The notes beneath the pieces were generated by a model that saw only the letters and a list, made by a program, of their open reading frames with translations, was not told the DNA's origin and did not search any database. The translations under genes and the position numbers were made by a program. 64,000 nt of DNA from Oceanihabitans sp. IOP_32 (lineage in GTDB: Bacteria; Bacteroidota; Bacteroidia; Flavobacteriales; Flavobacteriaceae): the NCBI RefSeq assembly GCF_009498295.1, contig NZ_CP040813.1:2115001-2179000 (forward strand), written 5' to 3'. Below, one piece after another: positions 28,528 to 37,755 of the stretch (position 1 is its first letter; every line of letters begins with the position of its first letter).

Positions 28528-28545
28528 CACACTTAAATAGCAAAT

Positions 28546-28617
28546 GGCCCGTTCGTCTATCGGCTAGGACGCCAGGTTTTCATCCTGGTAAGAGGGGTTC
28601 GATTCCCCTACGGGCTA
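28546..28617 (+). tRNA. tRNA-Glu (anticodon TTC)
   Basis: A 72-base cloverleaf: acceptor GGCCCGT/ACGGGCT with a G-T first pair, anticodon stem CCAGG/CCTGG with loop TTTTCAT giving anticodon TTC, and T-loop GGTTCGATTCC. CCA is not encoded. It lies in front of rpsT on a shared promoter. Confidence 0.97.
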
Positions 28618-28643
28618 CAATATTTTAATAATAAAGAGAGAAA

Positions 28644-28895
28644 ATGGCAAATCATAAGTCAGCATTAAAAAGAATAAGAAGTAGCGAAACTAAGCGTTTG
28701 GTTAACAGATATCAGCATAAGACAACTCGTAGTTCTATTAAGAAATTACGTGAGATGACTGATAAGCAGGAGGCAGAAAAGTTTTACCCTACTGTGGTTT
28801 CAATGTTAGACAAGTTAGCTAAGAAAAACGTTATACACGCTAATAAGGCGGCCAACTTAAAGTCGGGCTTGGCAAAACATGTAGCATCACTTTAA
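28644..28895 (+). CDS. rpsT: 30S ribosomal protein S20
   Basis: S20 binds 16S rRNA early in assembly of the small subunit. The 83-residue basic protein starts [20 protein letters not shown] and has the family pattern of three helices, with [13 protein letters not shown] in the middle and [20 protein letters not shown] at the end. It lies 26 bases after tRNA-Glu and has an AAAGAGAGAAA purine-rich leader. A terminator follows. Confidence 0.97.
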   Translation: MANHKSALKRIRSSETKRLVNRYQHKTTRSSIKKLREMTDKQEAEKFYPTVVSMLDKLAKKNVIHANKAANLKSGLAKHVASL

Positions 28896-28923
28896 ATAGT
28901 ATTTAAAGTTTATAAGATATAAG

Positions 28924-28952
28924 AGTCTTTCAGAAATGAAAGACTTTTTTTT
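28924..28952 (+). terminator. Intrinsic terminator after rpsT
   Basis: AGTCTTTC and GAAAGACT pair around loop AGAAAT and are followed by nine T, about 30 bases after the rpsT stop. Confidence 0.92.
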
Positions 28953-29044
28953 TGGATTTTTTTATGTTCAAATGGTGTGAATAGATTTTTAAAAATATAA
29001 ATTTGCAATTATTACGAGATAAATAACCACCTAATTCTAATCTT

Positions 29045-29413
29045 TTGGAAAATCAAAAAGCAATTATATTAATCGATAAAATTCTTAGTAACCTTGATGA
29101 AACTGGTATTAATACCGAGCAGTTAATAGACGACATTAAAGCACTAAGAGCTTTCGCTTTAGAAGCGCAAATACCCTTAGTGGTAAAAGTACTTAGGTTG
29201 ACTTACGAGCATATAGAAGCTAATAACTCATTTCTTATACCTATGATTAACGATGAACCTATTGAAGAAGATCAGGGCGATATGGAAATCGAATCTACCG
29301 AGGCCTCTCCTGTAGAAAGTCTTAAATATTTAATTGCACTTACAAGAAATTTAAAGAACAAAGGAAATATATCGGACTTAAAAGAGTACAAAGCACTTTT
29401 GCTTGACTACTAA
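29045..29413 (+). CDS. Conserved hypothetical protein next to rho
   Basis: A 122-residue acidic, helical protein without signal peptide or membrane span. The start is TTG at 29045; no in-frame ATG lies near. Sequence features: ILIDKILSNLDETGINTEQL, repeated Leu-rich helices (KVLRLTYEHIEANNSFLIP), an acidic stretch at residues 80-96 and a basic end (LTRNLKNKGNISDLKEYKAL). I do not recognise a named family. Similar small proteins are found in Flavobacteriaceae, but I cannot assign a role. Confidence 0.65.
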   Translation: MENQKAIILIDKILSNLDETGINTEQLIDDIKALRAFALEAQIPLVVKVLRLTYEHIEANNSFLIPMINDEPIEEDQGDMEIESTEASPVESLKYLIALTRNLKNKGNISDLKEYKALLLDY

Positions 29414-29602
29414 ACAAAGGAAGTTAATTGGACTTATTTCTAAAGTTTTATTAACCGGTAGTACAAGGCTTATAAATAGTTTTCTAGTTTAAGAAAATGA
29501 AATTTCTGGTCTTGGTAGGTATCAAGAGGATGTGTTACAGAAGTGGTTTTTAAAAAAATGTGAGCGTTTTTAAATTTACTAAATCACTTCTGTGAATCCT
29601 AA

Positions 29603-29645
29603 AAAAAAAAAGCCTTAGCAGTTTTTGCTAAGGCTTTTTTTTATC
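29603..29645 (-). terminator. Terminator shared by the 29045 gene and rho
   Basis: AAAAGCCTTAGCA and TGCTAAGGCTTTT form a long stem around GTTTT, with A-run and T-run flanks, so it can stop both the minus-strand rho transcript and plus-strand readthrough. Confidence 0.9.
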
Positions 29646-29657
29646 AGGTTTAAGATA

Positions 29658-31319
29658 TTATTTATTCATGGAGACTAAAAACTCTTCATTGTTTCGAGTT
29701 TGTTTAAAGCGTTCGCTAATAAATTCCATAGCTTCAACAGGATTCATGTCTGCCAGATATTTACGCATAATCCACATACGCTGTATGGTATTATCATCTA
29801 AAAGGATATCGTCTCGACGGGTGCTAGAAGAGGTGAGATCGATGGCAGGGAAAATTCTACGGTTCGATATTTTTCTATCTAACTGCAGTTCCATATTTCC
29901 AGTACCTTTAAATTCTTCAAAAATAACTTCATCCATTTTAGAGCCAGTCTCTGTAAGCGCTGTAGCAATAATAGTTAAAGATCCGCCATTTTCAATGTTT
30001 CTCGCAGCACCAAAAAAACGTTTTGGTTTGTGTAATGCGTTGGCGTCAACACCACCACTTAATATTTTTCCAGATGCTGGTTGTACCGAGTTATAAGCTC
30101 TAGCCAATCGTGTTATAGAATCAAGGAGGATAACAACATCATGACCACATTCTACCAAGCGTTTTGCTTTTTCTAGTACAATATTAGCAATTTTAACATG
30201 CTCGTGAGCTTCTTTGTCGAATGTCGAAGCGATTACTTCACCACTTACATTACGTTGCATATCGGTAACCTCTTCTGGACGCTCATCAATTAATAAAATC
30301 ATTTGATAAACTTCAGGATGGTTTGCCGCAATGGCATTCGCAACATCCTTAAGTAGCATCGTTTTACCCGTTTTTGGTTGCGATACAATCATACCGCGTT
30401 GTCCTTTACCAATAGGAGCAAACAAATCCATGATTCGTGTTGAAATGGTGCTTTGGCGTTCGGCTATGTTGAATTTCTCTTGCGGAAATAAAGGCGTTAA
30501 ATGCTCGAAAGACACGCGGTCTCTTACCACATTTGGGTCTTGGCCATTAATCTTGCTAACCTTTATTAGCGGGAAATACTTTTCACCTTCTTTTGGAGGT
30601 CGAATTTGACCCAAAACCGTATCACCTACTTTTAAACCAAATAAACGAATTTGAGATTGAGAAACATAAATATCGTCTGGAGAAGATAAGTAATTATAGT
30701 CAGAAGATCGTAAAAAACCGTAGCCGTCTTGCATAATGTCTAAAACACCTTCACTTTCAATAATGGCATCAAATTCATAATCTGGTTCGCGGTAGCGATT
30801 TCTACTATCCTTATTGCCTTTGTCAATATTGCCGTTTTTTTGACTTTTAGGCTGATTTTTATGTGTGTGAGAAGTGCCGCTTTCTCTTTTTTGATTGGTT
30901 TTTTGGCTGCCTTCCTTTTGTTTTGCGTCGCTAGCAGGTCTAGGGTTTGGCTTACGTGCAGGTTTTCTATCTGCTTTTTTATCAGGAGTATTCTCGACTG
31001 GTTTTACATCTGGAATGCCCTCATTTTTTATTGCTTTTTCTTCCGTTTTTTCTTCCGGAATTTCTGTTGTGATTTTAGCTGGTTTTTGTACACGTTTTCT
31101 AGGTTTTCTAACTTCGGCGCTTTTTTCTGTAACGGGCTCTGGGTTTTGTTCAGGCGTTATTACCGAAGTTACTACGGTAGGGTCGGCGGCTTGTTTATCT
31201 AGAATTTGATAAACCAAATCTAATTTTTTTAACGAACGGTATTTTGGGACCTTTAGTTTTTTGGCAATCTCCTGTAAATCAGTGAGTTTTTTCTCCTTTA
31301 ATTGTGAAATTTCAAACAT
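29658..31319 (-). CDS. rho: Transcription termination factor Rho
   Basis: Rho is a hexameric RNA-dependent ATPase that ends transcription. In 553 residues: a Rho N-terminal SAP-like domain ([19 protein letters not shown], 3-45), a long charged linker at about 55-185 ([11 protein letters not shown]-like, [15 protein letters not shown]) as usual in Bacteroidetes, the cold-shock-type primary RNA site [20 protein letters not shown] near 190, the P-loop [17 protein letters not shown] near 310, [14 protein letters not shown] near 340, [16 protein letters not shown] near 392 and the R-loop region [20 protein letters not shown] near 447. The linker explains the larger size compared with the 419-residue E. 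coli protein. Confidence 0.97.
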   Translation of the reverse strand: MFEISQLKEKKLTDLQEIAKKLKVPKYRSLKKLDLVYQILDKQAADPTVVTSVITPEQNPEPVTEKSAEVRKPRKRVQKPAKITTEIPEEKTEEKAIKNEGIPDVKPVENTPDKKADRKPARKPNPRPASDAKQKEGSQKTNQKRESGTSHTHKNQPKSQKNGNIDKGNKDSRNRYREPDYEFDAIIESEGVLDIMQDGYGFLRSSDYNYLSSPDDIYVSQSQIRLFGLKVGDTVLGQIRPPKEGEKYFPLIKVSKINGQDPNVVRDRVSFEHLTPLFPQEKFNIAERQSTISTRIMDLFAPIGKGQRGMIVSQPKTGKTMLLKDVANAIAANHPEVYQMILLIDERPEEVTDMQRNVSGEVIASTFDKEAHEHVKIANIVLEKAKRLVECGHDVVILLDSITRLARAYNSVQPASGKILSGGVDANALHKPKRFFGAARNIENGGSLTIIATALTETGSKMDEVIFEEFKGTGNMELQLDRKISNRRIFPAIDLTSSSTRRDDILLDDNTIQRMWIMRKYLADMNPVEAMEFISERFKQTRNNEEFLVSMNK

Positions 31320-31532
31320 TTATGTTTAATTGAATAAGAATGTTTAGTATAATTACTAGTTAGTATAATTTTAGATATTATTCTGAAAATGATTTCTTTA
31401 ACTTTGAGGAATAACAACCTGCAAGTGTGGTTGTTGTGAATCATTAGTGCAATTATACAACTTATTTTAATTTTTAGCACTAATTTTACAAAAGAAACTG
31501 TTATTTTTGCTATCAAGTTTTTTAATAATTAT

Positions 31533-31943
31533 ATGTTACAGCGTATACAAACTATATATCTTTTATTAGCGGCAGCGGTGTCTGGCGGACTCATATTTGT
31601 ATTTGAATTATGGGAAACAGCTGCGGGATTAAAGGTGTTTGCTAGCGATAACGAGTATATATTTGCTGTGTTTTTAGCCTCAGCATTATTATCAATCTTA
31701 TCTGTATTAAGGTACAAAAACAGAAAGTCTCAGTTTATTTTGGGACGACTAAACATAATATTAAACTTTTTTTTATTAGGCTTTTTTGTATATCAATCTC
31801 TAAGCGTATCTGGAGAAACGGCGGTTTCAGAGAAAGGTATTGGGATGTTTCTTCCTATTGTTTCTATCGTGTTTTTGGCATTAGCCAATAAGGCCATCAA
31901 GAAGGATGAAGATCTTGTAAAATCTGTAGATCGATTACGCTAA
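31533..31943 (+). CDS. DUF4293 membrane protein
   Basis: A 136-residue protein with four predicted membrane helices (residues 7-25, 45-60, 68-88 and 108-122) and a short charged C-terminus (IKKDEDLVKSVDRLR). The opening MLQRIQTIYLLLAAAVSGGL is typical of the DUF4293 family, which is common next to rho in Flavobacteriaceae. The function is unknown. It is divergent from rho across a 213-base gap and has its own terminator. Confidence 0.85.
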   Translation: MLQRIQTIYLLLAAAVSGGLIFVFELWETAAGLKVFASDNEYIFAVFLASALLSILSVLRYKNRKSQFILGRLNIILNFFLLGFFVYQSLSVSGETAVSEKGIGMFLPIVSIVFLALANKAIKKDEDLVKSVDRLR

Positions 31944-31974
31944 ACCTAACATCGTAGTAGTATGAGTGCGTTAA

Positions 31975-32004
31975 AACCCAAAGTGAAAGCTTTGGGTTTT
32001 TTTA
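31975..32004 (+). terminator. Terminator after the DUF4293 gene
   Basis: AACCCAAAG and CTTTGGGTT form a 9-pair stem around TGAAAG, followed by a T run. Confidence 0.88.
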
Positions 32005-32074
32005 TTAAGATATACGCTGTTTTGCGCCTATGATAAGTTTTTAAAGCTTTTTAAACTTGAATCTTGTAAACAAA

Positions 32075-32110
32075 AAAAAGCCTAGACAATAATAATCTAG
32101 ACTTTTTGTT
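32075..32110 (-). terminator. Terminator of the FKBP isomerase gene
   Basis: AAAAAGCCTAGA and TCTAGACTTTTT pair with one mismatch around a short AT loop, about 20 bases beyond the minus-strand stop at 32129. Confidence 0.75.
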
Positions 32111-32128
32111 TTTAACGATAAAGATCGC

Positions 32129-32557
32129 TTATTTTATTTCAACAAGTTCTAGATCGAAAGTTAAATCGTGACCAGCTAATGGGTGGTTGGCGTCTACAAT
32201 AATAGAGTCCTCTTTAACTTCAGCAACGCGAAATTGCACTTCTCTGCCTTGCTCATCTTTAGAGGCTAAACCCATGCCTACTTCTGGAGCCATATCTTGC
32301 GGAAGCTGTTCTTTTTTTACTTCGTACATTAAGTCTTCTTGAACATCGCCATAAGCCTCTGCACAAGGAATGTTAATTGTTTTTTTCTCGTTTAATTCCA
32401 TGTCAATAATACCTTTTTCAAAACCAGGAATAAGCATACCTTGACCTAAGGTAACCTCTAGCGGCTCTCTTTCTAGTGAGCTGTCAAAAACTTGACCATT
32501 GCTTAATTTTCCTGTGTAATGAACTCTTACGGTATCATTTTCTTTTACTTGACTCAT
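32129..32557 (-). CDS. FKBP-type peptidyl-prolyl isomerase, SlyD-like
   Basis: A 142-residue cytoplasmic prolyl isomerase and chaperone of the SlyD class. The FKBP half contains VRVHYTGKLSNGQVFDSS and PLEVTLGQGMLIPGFEKGII; the inserted flap domain follows at about 70-120 (EAYGDVQEDLMYEVKKEQL), and the fold closes with DANHPLAGHDLTFDLELVEI. The His- and Cys-rich metal-binding tail of E. coli SlyD is absent. It has a purine-rich ribosome site and stands alone. Confidence 0.93.
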   Translation of the reverse strand: MSQVKENDTVRVHYTGKLSNGQVFDSSLEREPLEVTLGQGMLIPGFEKGIIDMELNEKKTINIPCAEAYGDVQEDLMYEVKKEQLPQDMAPEVGMGLASKDEQGREVQFRVAEVKEDSIIVDANHPLAGHDLTFDLELVEIK

Positions 32558-32624
32558 AAATAATAGGTTTACTTTTTTATAATTGTTGCAAAATTAAGCA
32601 TTATAAACCAAAATCATCAATTTT

Positions 32625-32770
32625 TTTTATTTTGGGCGTACGGCTGCTTGTTGGCAGGCTACCACAATTCCGCGCTTGTGCCTCGCTGTGGGATTTCTGT
32701 TACAAATCCCTAACACGCTTCATAGTTAAAGGCCGGCTAACTGTTTTTGAAACCGGAGTGATTGTTGGGA
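32625..32770. repeat. Possible dispersed-repeat fragment
   Basis: Between the isomerase and phosphodiesterase genes lies GC-richer sequence starting ttttgggcgtacggctgctt and containing tgcctcgctgtgggatttct. It has no gene and resembles the ttgggcgt element near 8345. The phosphodiesterase stop codon lies right at its border. Confidence 0.35.
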
Positions 32771-33289
32771 CTATATCGAATTGGAGGGACTTGGGTGTCT
32801 CACCGGAAATTCTATGACCTCTAAATTATCAATTTTTTTACCATCAATAGTAAAGCGCAACATGGTTCGTACTTTATGAAAGCCGTGTTTCCCAACAGCA
32901 CCGGGATTCATGTGAATCAAATTTAGCTTTTTGTCTGGCATTACTTTTAAAATGTGCGAATGCCCACAGATAAAAAGTCTAGGCGGATTTCTTTGTATTT
33001 CATCACGAATTCTAACGTGATAAGCCTTGGGGTAACCACCAATATGAGTGATCCAAACATCAACATCTTCACATCTAAAACGCTGGTGTTCTGGAAATTC
33101 TAAACGCGCTTTCTCGTCGTCAATATTCCCGTAAACAGCACGTAAAGGTTTTAAGCTTTTAATGGCATCGGTTACTTTTAAATCGCCAATATCTCCAGCA
33201 TGCCAAACCTCGTCGGCTTGTTTTACATATTTTAATATGTCGTTATCAACATAGCTATGCGTATCGGAAAGTAAAAGTATTTTTTTCAT
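32771..33289 (-). CDS. YfcE-type metallophosphoesterase
   Basis: A 172-residue calcineurin-like phosphoesterase, related to YfcE/MJ0936 phosphodiesterases. Metal-binding motifs in order: LLSDTHSYVDNDIL (residues 5-18), VWHAGDIGDLKV near 29, AVYGNIDDE near 51, WITHIGGYPKAYH near 80 and FICGHSHILK near 105. The last 11 residues (FPVRHPSPSNSI) run into a likely repeat and are not part of the family core, so the original stop may have been lost. The natural substrate is unknown. Confidence 0.92.
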   Translation of the reverse strand: MKKILLLSDTHSYVDNDILKYVKQADEVWHAGDIGDLKVTDAIKSLKPLRAVYGNIDDEKARLEFPEHQRFRCEDVDVWITHIGGYPKAYHVRIRDEIQRNPPRLFICGHSHILKVMPDKKLNLIHMNPGAVGKHGFHKVRTMLRFTIDGKKIDNLEVIEFPVRHPSPSNSI

Positions 33290-33584
33290 GAATTTAATCG
33301 GTTGTCTCGAATGGCGAAGGTATTCATATTTGTTTTTATTTTACAACGAATTTTAAACAGGTTTTATACCTTTAACAAAACGCCCAGTTAAACCCGTGTT
33401 TAAATTAAACCAACCAAATTTGGCAATAGCTTCGGTATTTTAAACGCCCCACGATTTCGTAAAGGTATCTAGAGTTATCTTGGTCTCATTTCATTTTAAA
33501 TGAGAATCGAACTTCGTTAGCGTAACAAATCTGTTTATCTTTGTAAATCATTGGTAATTTTTTTTAATAAAGATATAATACAAT

Positions 33585-34328
33585 TTGCGATATTTTTTAG
33601 AGCTTTCTTATAACGGTGCTGCATATCATGGTTGGCAAAAACAACCCAATGCCATCTCTGTTCAAGAAGTCTTAGAGGCGGCCTTATCTACTATATTGAA
33701 TGAGCCCATCTCTATTGTAGGGGCAGGACGTACCGATCGCGGTGTGCATGCCTTGCAAATGTTTGTTCATTTTAATTTTAAACAGGAATTGGATGTCGAT
33801 AATTTGCCTTTTAAGCTCAATTCGTTTTTGCCAAAAGATATCGCTGTGCATGATGTATTTAAGGTAAAAGACCATGTGCACGCGCGTTTTAATGCTTTAA
33901 ACAGAACGTATTTATACCGCATAGCATTGCATAAAAATGTGTTTACTTTCAACAACACTTTTTTTGTGAAGCAAAATTTAGATGTTGAAAAAATGAATGA
34001 AGCTTCAAAAATCTTATTAGATTATAAAGATTTTCAATGCTTTTCGAAAAGTAATACCGATGTAAAAACGTATAATTGTACTATCATGATGGCGGCTTGG
34101 GTTCTTAAAAACAACGAGTTGCATTTTACAATTAAAGCCGATAGGTTTTTGCGTAATATGGTTCGGGCTATTGTTGGAACACTGGTTAATATTGGTTTAG
34201 GTAAATTAGAGGTTCGAGATTTACACCATATTATTAAATCTAAGAATAGGAGTGAAGCTGGTTTTTCTGTTCCGGCACAGGGCTTATATCTAACTAAAAT
34301 TGAATATCCAGAGGATATAAAACTATAA
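33585..34328 (+). CDS. truA: tRNA pseudouridine(38-40) synthase TruA
   Basis: TruA makes pseudouridine at positions 38-40 of the tRNA anticodon arm. The 247-residue protein has LSYNGAAYHGWQKQPNAISV at the N-terminus, the catalytic loop VGAGRTDRGVHALQM near residue 45 with the nucleophilic Asp, NRTYLYRIAL near 105, and RFLRNMVRAIVGTLVNIGLG near 187. The start is TTG at 33585; this gives the normal N-terminus (MRYFLELSYNG). Its stop codon directly precedes the ATG of the ABC exporter, so the two are translationally coupled. Confidence 0.96.
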   Translation: MRYFLELSYNGAAYHGWQKQPNAISVQEVLEAALSTILNEPISIVGAGRTDRGVHALQMFVHFNFKQELDVDNLPFKLNSFLPKDIAVHDVFKVKDHVHARFNALNRTYLYRIALHKNVFTFNNTFFVKQNLDVEKMNEASKILLDYKDFQCFSKSNTDVKTYNCTIMMAAWVLKNNELHFTIKADRFLRNMVRAIVGTLVNIGLGKLEVRDLHHIIKSKNRSEAGFSVPAQGLYLTKIEYPEDIKL

Positions 34329-36098
34329 ATGAAAAAAAAGAGAGAAAATGTTTTTGACTTTAAGCTGTTTGCACGTCTTTTTAAGTATATAAAACCTTAT
34401 AAAGTGGTGTTTTTTTGGCTGTTATTTATGGTGCTGCTATTAGCCGTTTTAAGTGCGGCCACACCCAAAATTACCGAATATGCCATAGATGATAGCATTG
34501 CTGGTGAGAACCCAGATAAGTTCCTGTTTTACATATTGATTATGTTAGGGGTTTTAATTCTTCAAACACTTTTCCAGTTACTATTTATTTATTATGCGGC
34601 CTGGCTTGGGCAAAATCTAGTTATGGATGTGCGTGTAAAATTATTTGACCATTTATTGCGTTTTAAAATGAAGTATTTTGACAATTCTTCGGTTGGCGTC
34701 TTAATTACGCGCTCGGTCTCTGATATGGAACGTATTGCCGATATATTTGGTCAGGGGTTATTTATGATTTTTAGAGACTTACTCACCATGATTGTCGTCT
34801 TTGGATTCATGCTTTATACCGATATTAAACTGAGTTTAATTGTATTTATCATGCTTCCCATCCTGTTGTACGCCACGCATGTGTTCCATAAGTACATGAA
34901 AATTGCCTTTAAAGAAATTAGAAATGAGGTGTCTAACTTAAACTCATTTGTGCAAGAACGTTTAACGGGTATGAAAATATTGCAGCTGTTTACCCGCGAA
35001 GCCACCGAATACGAAAAATTTAAAGTTATTAACGAGCGCCATAAAAAAGGCTGGTTAAAAACCGTATGGTACAACTCCATATTTTTTCCTATTGCAGACT
35101 TCTCTGGTTCGGTAACTATTGGTTTGGTCGCTTGGTATGGAGGATTTAACGTGATTCTAGAAAATAGCGGTGTAACTCAGGGCTCTTTAATTGCCTTTAT
35201 TATGTACATTCCTATTCTGTTTAGACCCTTAAAGCAGATGGCCGACAAGTTTAACACTTTACAAATGGGTATGGTTGCAGCCAAGCGTGTGTTCGATGTG
35301 ATAGATACAACCTCTCAGATTGATGATACAGGCACGCATGTTGCCAATTCTTTTAAGGGTGATATCGCTTTTAAGAATGTTTGGTTTAGTTATGTTGAAG
35401 ACGAAATGGTTTTAAAAGGTGTTTCTTTTTATGTTAAGGCGGGACAAACGGTCGCTATTGTAGGGACAACTGGAGCGGGCAAATCGACTATTATAAATTT
35501 ATTAAATCGTTTTTACGAAATTAATGAAGGTCTAATTACAATAGATAACAAAGATATTAAAGAAGTCACACTGCAGTCTTTACGATCGCAAATAGCTATA
35601 GTTTTGCAAGATGTGTTTTTATTTGCCGATACTATTTTAAATAATATTACCCTTAATAATCCTGAAATTACCGAAGCGCGGGTACAACAAGCGGCAAAAG
35701 ATATTGGAATACACGAGTTTATTATGTCTTTACCAAATGGGTATCATTACAATGTTAAAGAGCGTGGTGCCATGTTATCCTCTGGGCAACGTCAGCTCAT
35801 TGCTTTTTTACGCGCCTATGTTACTAATCCGAGTATATTGGTGCTAGATGAAGCGACCTCATCGGTCGATTCGTATTCTGAGCAACTCATACAAAACGCC
35901 ACCGATAAAATTACTAAAGGGCGTACCTCAATTGTAATTGCCCACCGTTTAGCCACCATAAAGAAAGCCGATAAAATTATTGTTATGGATGCTGGTAAGA
36001 TTGTAGAGCAAGGTACGCATACTGAGTTACTTCAAAAAGAAAAGGGGTATTATAGAAACCTATACGAAGTCCAATTTTTAAAGGAGGAAGTGGTTTAG
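34329..36098 (+). CDS. ABC exporter, fused permease and ATPase (MsbA-like)
   Basis: A 589-residue half transporter that probably works as a homodimer. The membrane domain takes residues 1-315, with about six helices (first FFWLLFMVLLLAVLSAATP, then FYILIMLGVLILQTLFQLL). The nucleotide-binding domain has Walker A IVGTTGAGKSTIINLLNRFY near 378, Q-loop IAIVLQDVFLFAD near 430, signature LSSGQRQLI near 482 and Walker B ILVLDEATSSVD near 505, with the switch His in IVIAHRLATIKKAD. The substrate is unknown; MsbA-type lipid export is plausible but multidrug export is equally so. Confidence 0.92.
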   Translation: MKKKRENVFDFKLFARLFKYIKPYKVVFFWLLFMVLLLAVLSAATPKITEYAIDDSIAGENPDKFLFYILIMLGVLILQTLFQLLFIYYAAWLGQNLVMDVRVKLFDHLLRFKMKYFDNSSVGVLITRSVSDMERIADIFGQGLFMIFRDLLTMIVVFGFMLYTDIKLSLIVFIMLPILLYATHVFHKYMKIAFKEIRNEVSNLNSFVQERLTGMKILQLFTREATEYEKFKVINERHKKGWLKTVWYNSIFFPIADFSGSVTIGLVAWYGGFNVILENSGVTQGSLIAFIMYIPILFRPLKQMADKFNTLQMGMVAAKRVFDVIDTTSQIDDTGTHVANSFKGDIAFKNVWFSYVEDEMVLKGVSFYVKAGQTVAIVGTTGAGKSTIINLLNRFYEINEGLITIDNKDIKEVTLQSLRSQIAIVLQDVFLFADTILNNITLNNPEITEARVQQAAKDIGIHEFIMSLPNGYHYNVKERGAMLSSGQRQLIAFLRAYVTNPSILVLDEATSSVDSYSEQLIQNATDKITKGRTSIVIAHRLATIKKADKIIVMDAGKIVEQGTHTELLQKEKGYYRNLYEVQFLKEEVV

Positions 36099-36257
36099 TG
36101 ACGCTCTGGCCGGATATAAATTAGAATTAAGATTTCAAAATTAGTTCTTTAATGCTTGACAGATTTACTGGCTTCACTTTAAATTATTTAAACCGCAAAC
36201 TTATTATATCTGGTTGATAAATGCTGTGAACATGAAATAGCATTATCTAAAGTAGTA

Positions 36258-37043
36258 TTAAGCTAAATCCTTTTTAATAATTGCGCTAAGATGGTCTATG
36301 TTATTGTAAGCAACAAATTCACCATCTTTAAAATAAGAGATTTGTCCAGTTTCTTCGCTTAGAGCAAGCGCCAAAGCATCCGTTTTTTCGGTGACACCAA
36401 TAGCAGCACGATGCCTTAAGCCAAAGCGTTTGGGTATGTTTTTTTCATTATTAACTGGCAAGATAACTCGCGTTGCTTTTACAATATTATTACTTATTAT
36501 AATAGCGCCATCGTGCAACGGACTGTTTTTAAAGAAAATGCTTTCAATTATTGGTTGGGTGACTTTAATATTCATCTCATCGCCTGTTACGGCTAAAAAA
36601 TCCAGATTGTTATTGCGTTCAAACACTATTAGGGCGCCAGTTTTAGTAGAGGCCATTTTAAGGCAAGCCGATAAAATAACATCCACATTGGTTTGGCTTC
36701 CCGTTTCGTTTCGTACAAAGCTAAATTGCTCTAAAAATTTCCGACGCCTACTAAAATTTGTAGAGCCAACCATTAGTAAGAATTTTCTAATTTCTGGCTG
36801 AAACACGACTATTAAAGCAATAATTCCCACCTTCATAAAACCACCAAAAATACTACTTAGCAGTTCCATATTTAAGAAGTCTGTTAACCTCCAAACTAAA
36901 TAAATAATAATAATACCTATAAATATATTTATGGCCACAGTACCTTTTACAAGTTTGTAAACATAGTAGAGTAGTGTGGCCACTAGAATGACATCGATAA
37001 AATCGACTATTGTAAAATTTAAAAGCTCGCTAAAAATATCCAA
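36258..37043 (-). CDS. cdaA: Diadenylate cyclase CdaA
   Basis: CdaA makes cyclic di-AMP from two ATP molecules. Three N-terminal membrane helices (residues 10-80: DVILVATLLYYVYKLV, INIFIGIIIIYLVWRL, KVGIIALIVVFQPEI) precede the DAC domain, which has the catalytic SPLHDGAIIISNN near residue 175 and RFGLRHRAAIGVTE near 205. The 261-residue length is normal. It ends a short operon: folP, a lipoprotein, cdaA; folP-cdaA linkage is common in Bacteroidetes. The CdaR regulator of Firmicutes is absent. Confidence 0.94.
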   Translation of the reverse strand: MDIFSELLNFTIVDFIDVILVATLLYYVYKLVKGTVAINIFIGIIIIYLVWRLTDFLNMELLSSIFGGFMKVGIIALIVVFQPEIRKFLLMVGSTNFSRRRKFLEQFSFVRNETGSQTNVDVILSACLKMASTKTGALIVFERNNNLDFLAVTGDEMNIKVTQPIIESIFFKNSPLHDGAIIISNNIVKATRVILPVNNEKNIPKRFGLRHRAAIGVTEKTDALALALSEETGQISYFKDGEFVAYNNIDHLSAIIKKDLA

Positions 37044-37080
37044 AGGCGTTGGTTTTTTGTAAATTTAGTAAAAAGGAAAC

Positions 37081-37752
37081 TTAATATATAAACTCATTTT
37101 CTGAAACTTTTAATTTTTGCTTACTTTTAAAAAGTTGATGCTTATAATAGATATAGTCTTGAAAACTTAGCGCGCTATTAAAGCTTAAATATACGGTTGC
37201 ATTTTCAATGGTAACCTCATTTAAATCTGTGATAAAATTTGCTTTATCGGTGGTTTTCAATAATAAATCCTGTTGCTGTATCGCTATGTTTTTATTGGTA
37301 TCAAAATGAACTTCTATAATTGATTTTTGGGAGGCTAACTTAGCATTTTTAGTAAAAAAATCGGGTAACGATCTCTCATGATAAACCACATTTGTAAACT
37401 CAACAAAACCTAAGTTTTTTATGCTGGTATCGTGGCAGGTGAAATAATTTTTAGCCGCTTCATTTTTATGGCTAGAGGAGCGTTTTTTTTCTTGAATGAA
37501 TTTAATATGAGGAATAGCCTGTTTTAAACTTAAGCGTTTATCCACGTTTACCAACCAATTTGTGGTAACAATTAAATTTTTTCGGTTGAGATCGACGCTG
37601 TCTTTTTGGGTCACATCATAAAATAAATAAGCGGGCGAAACATCAAAAATCTCGGTGATTTCAGATTGACTTATTTCGGGTAACTGAATGATTTTATCGC
37701 TTCCGCAGGAAAAAAATAAAAGACTTATAAGTAAAACGATATACTGTTTCAT
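37081..37752 (-). CDS. Hypothetical lipoprotein between folP and cdaA
   Basis: A 223-residue protein with a lipoprotein signal (MKQYIVLLISLLFFSCGSDK, lipid Cys at 16). The remainder is beta-rich (AYLFYDVTQKDSVDLNRKNL, DLNEVTIENATVYLSFNSAL) with a basic loop (FIQEKKRSSSHKNEAAKNYF). I do not recognise the family. It lies 3 bases after folP and 37 before cdaA, so it is part of that operon, but it has no obvious link to either pathway. Confidence 0.75.
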   Translation of the reverse strand: MKQYIVLLISLLFFSCGSDKIIQLPEISQSEITEIFDVSPAYLFYDVTQKDSVDLNRKNLIVTTNWLVNVDKRLSLKQAIPHIKFIQEKKRSSSHKNEAAKNYFTCHDTSIKNLGFVEFTNVVYHERSLPDFFTKNAKLASQKSIIEVHFDTNKNIAIQQQDLLLKTTDKANFITDLNEVTIENATVYLSFNSALSFQDYIYYKHQLFKSKQKLKVSENEFIY

Positions 37753-37755
37753 TTT

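Noticed and set aside
30840-31209. Two plus-strand frames of over 100 residues opposite rho
   Set aside because: They mirror the low-complexity Lys/Pro linker of Rho.
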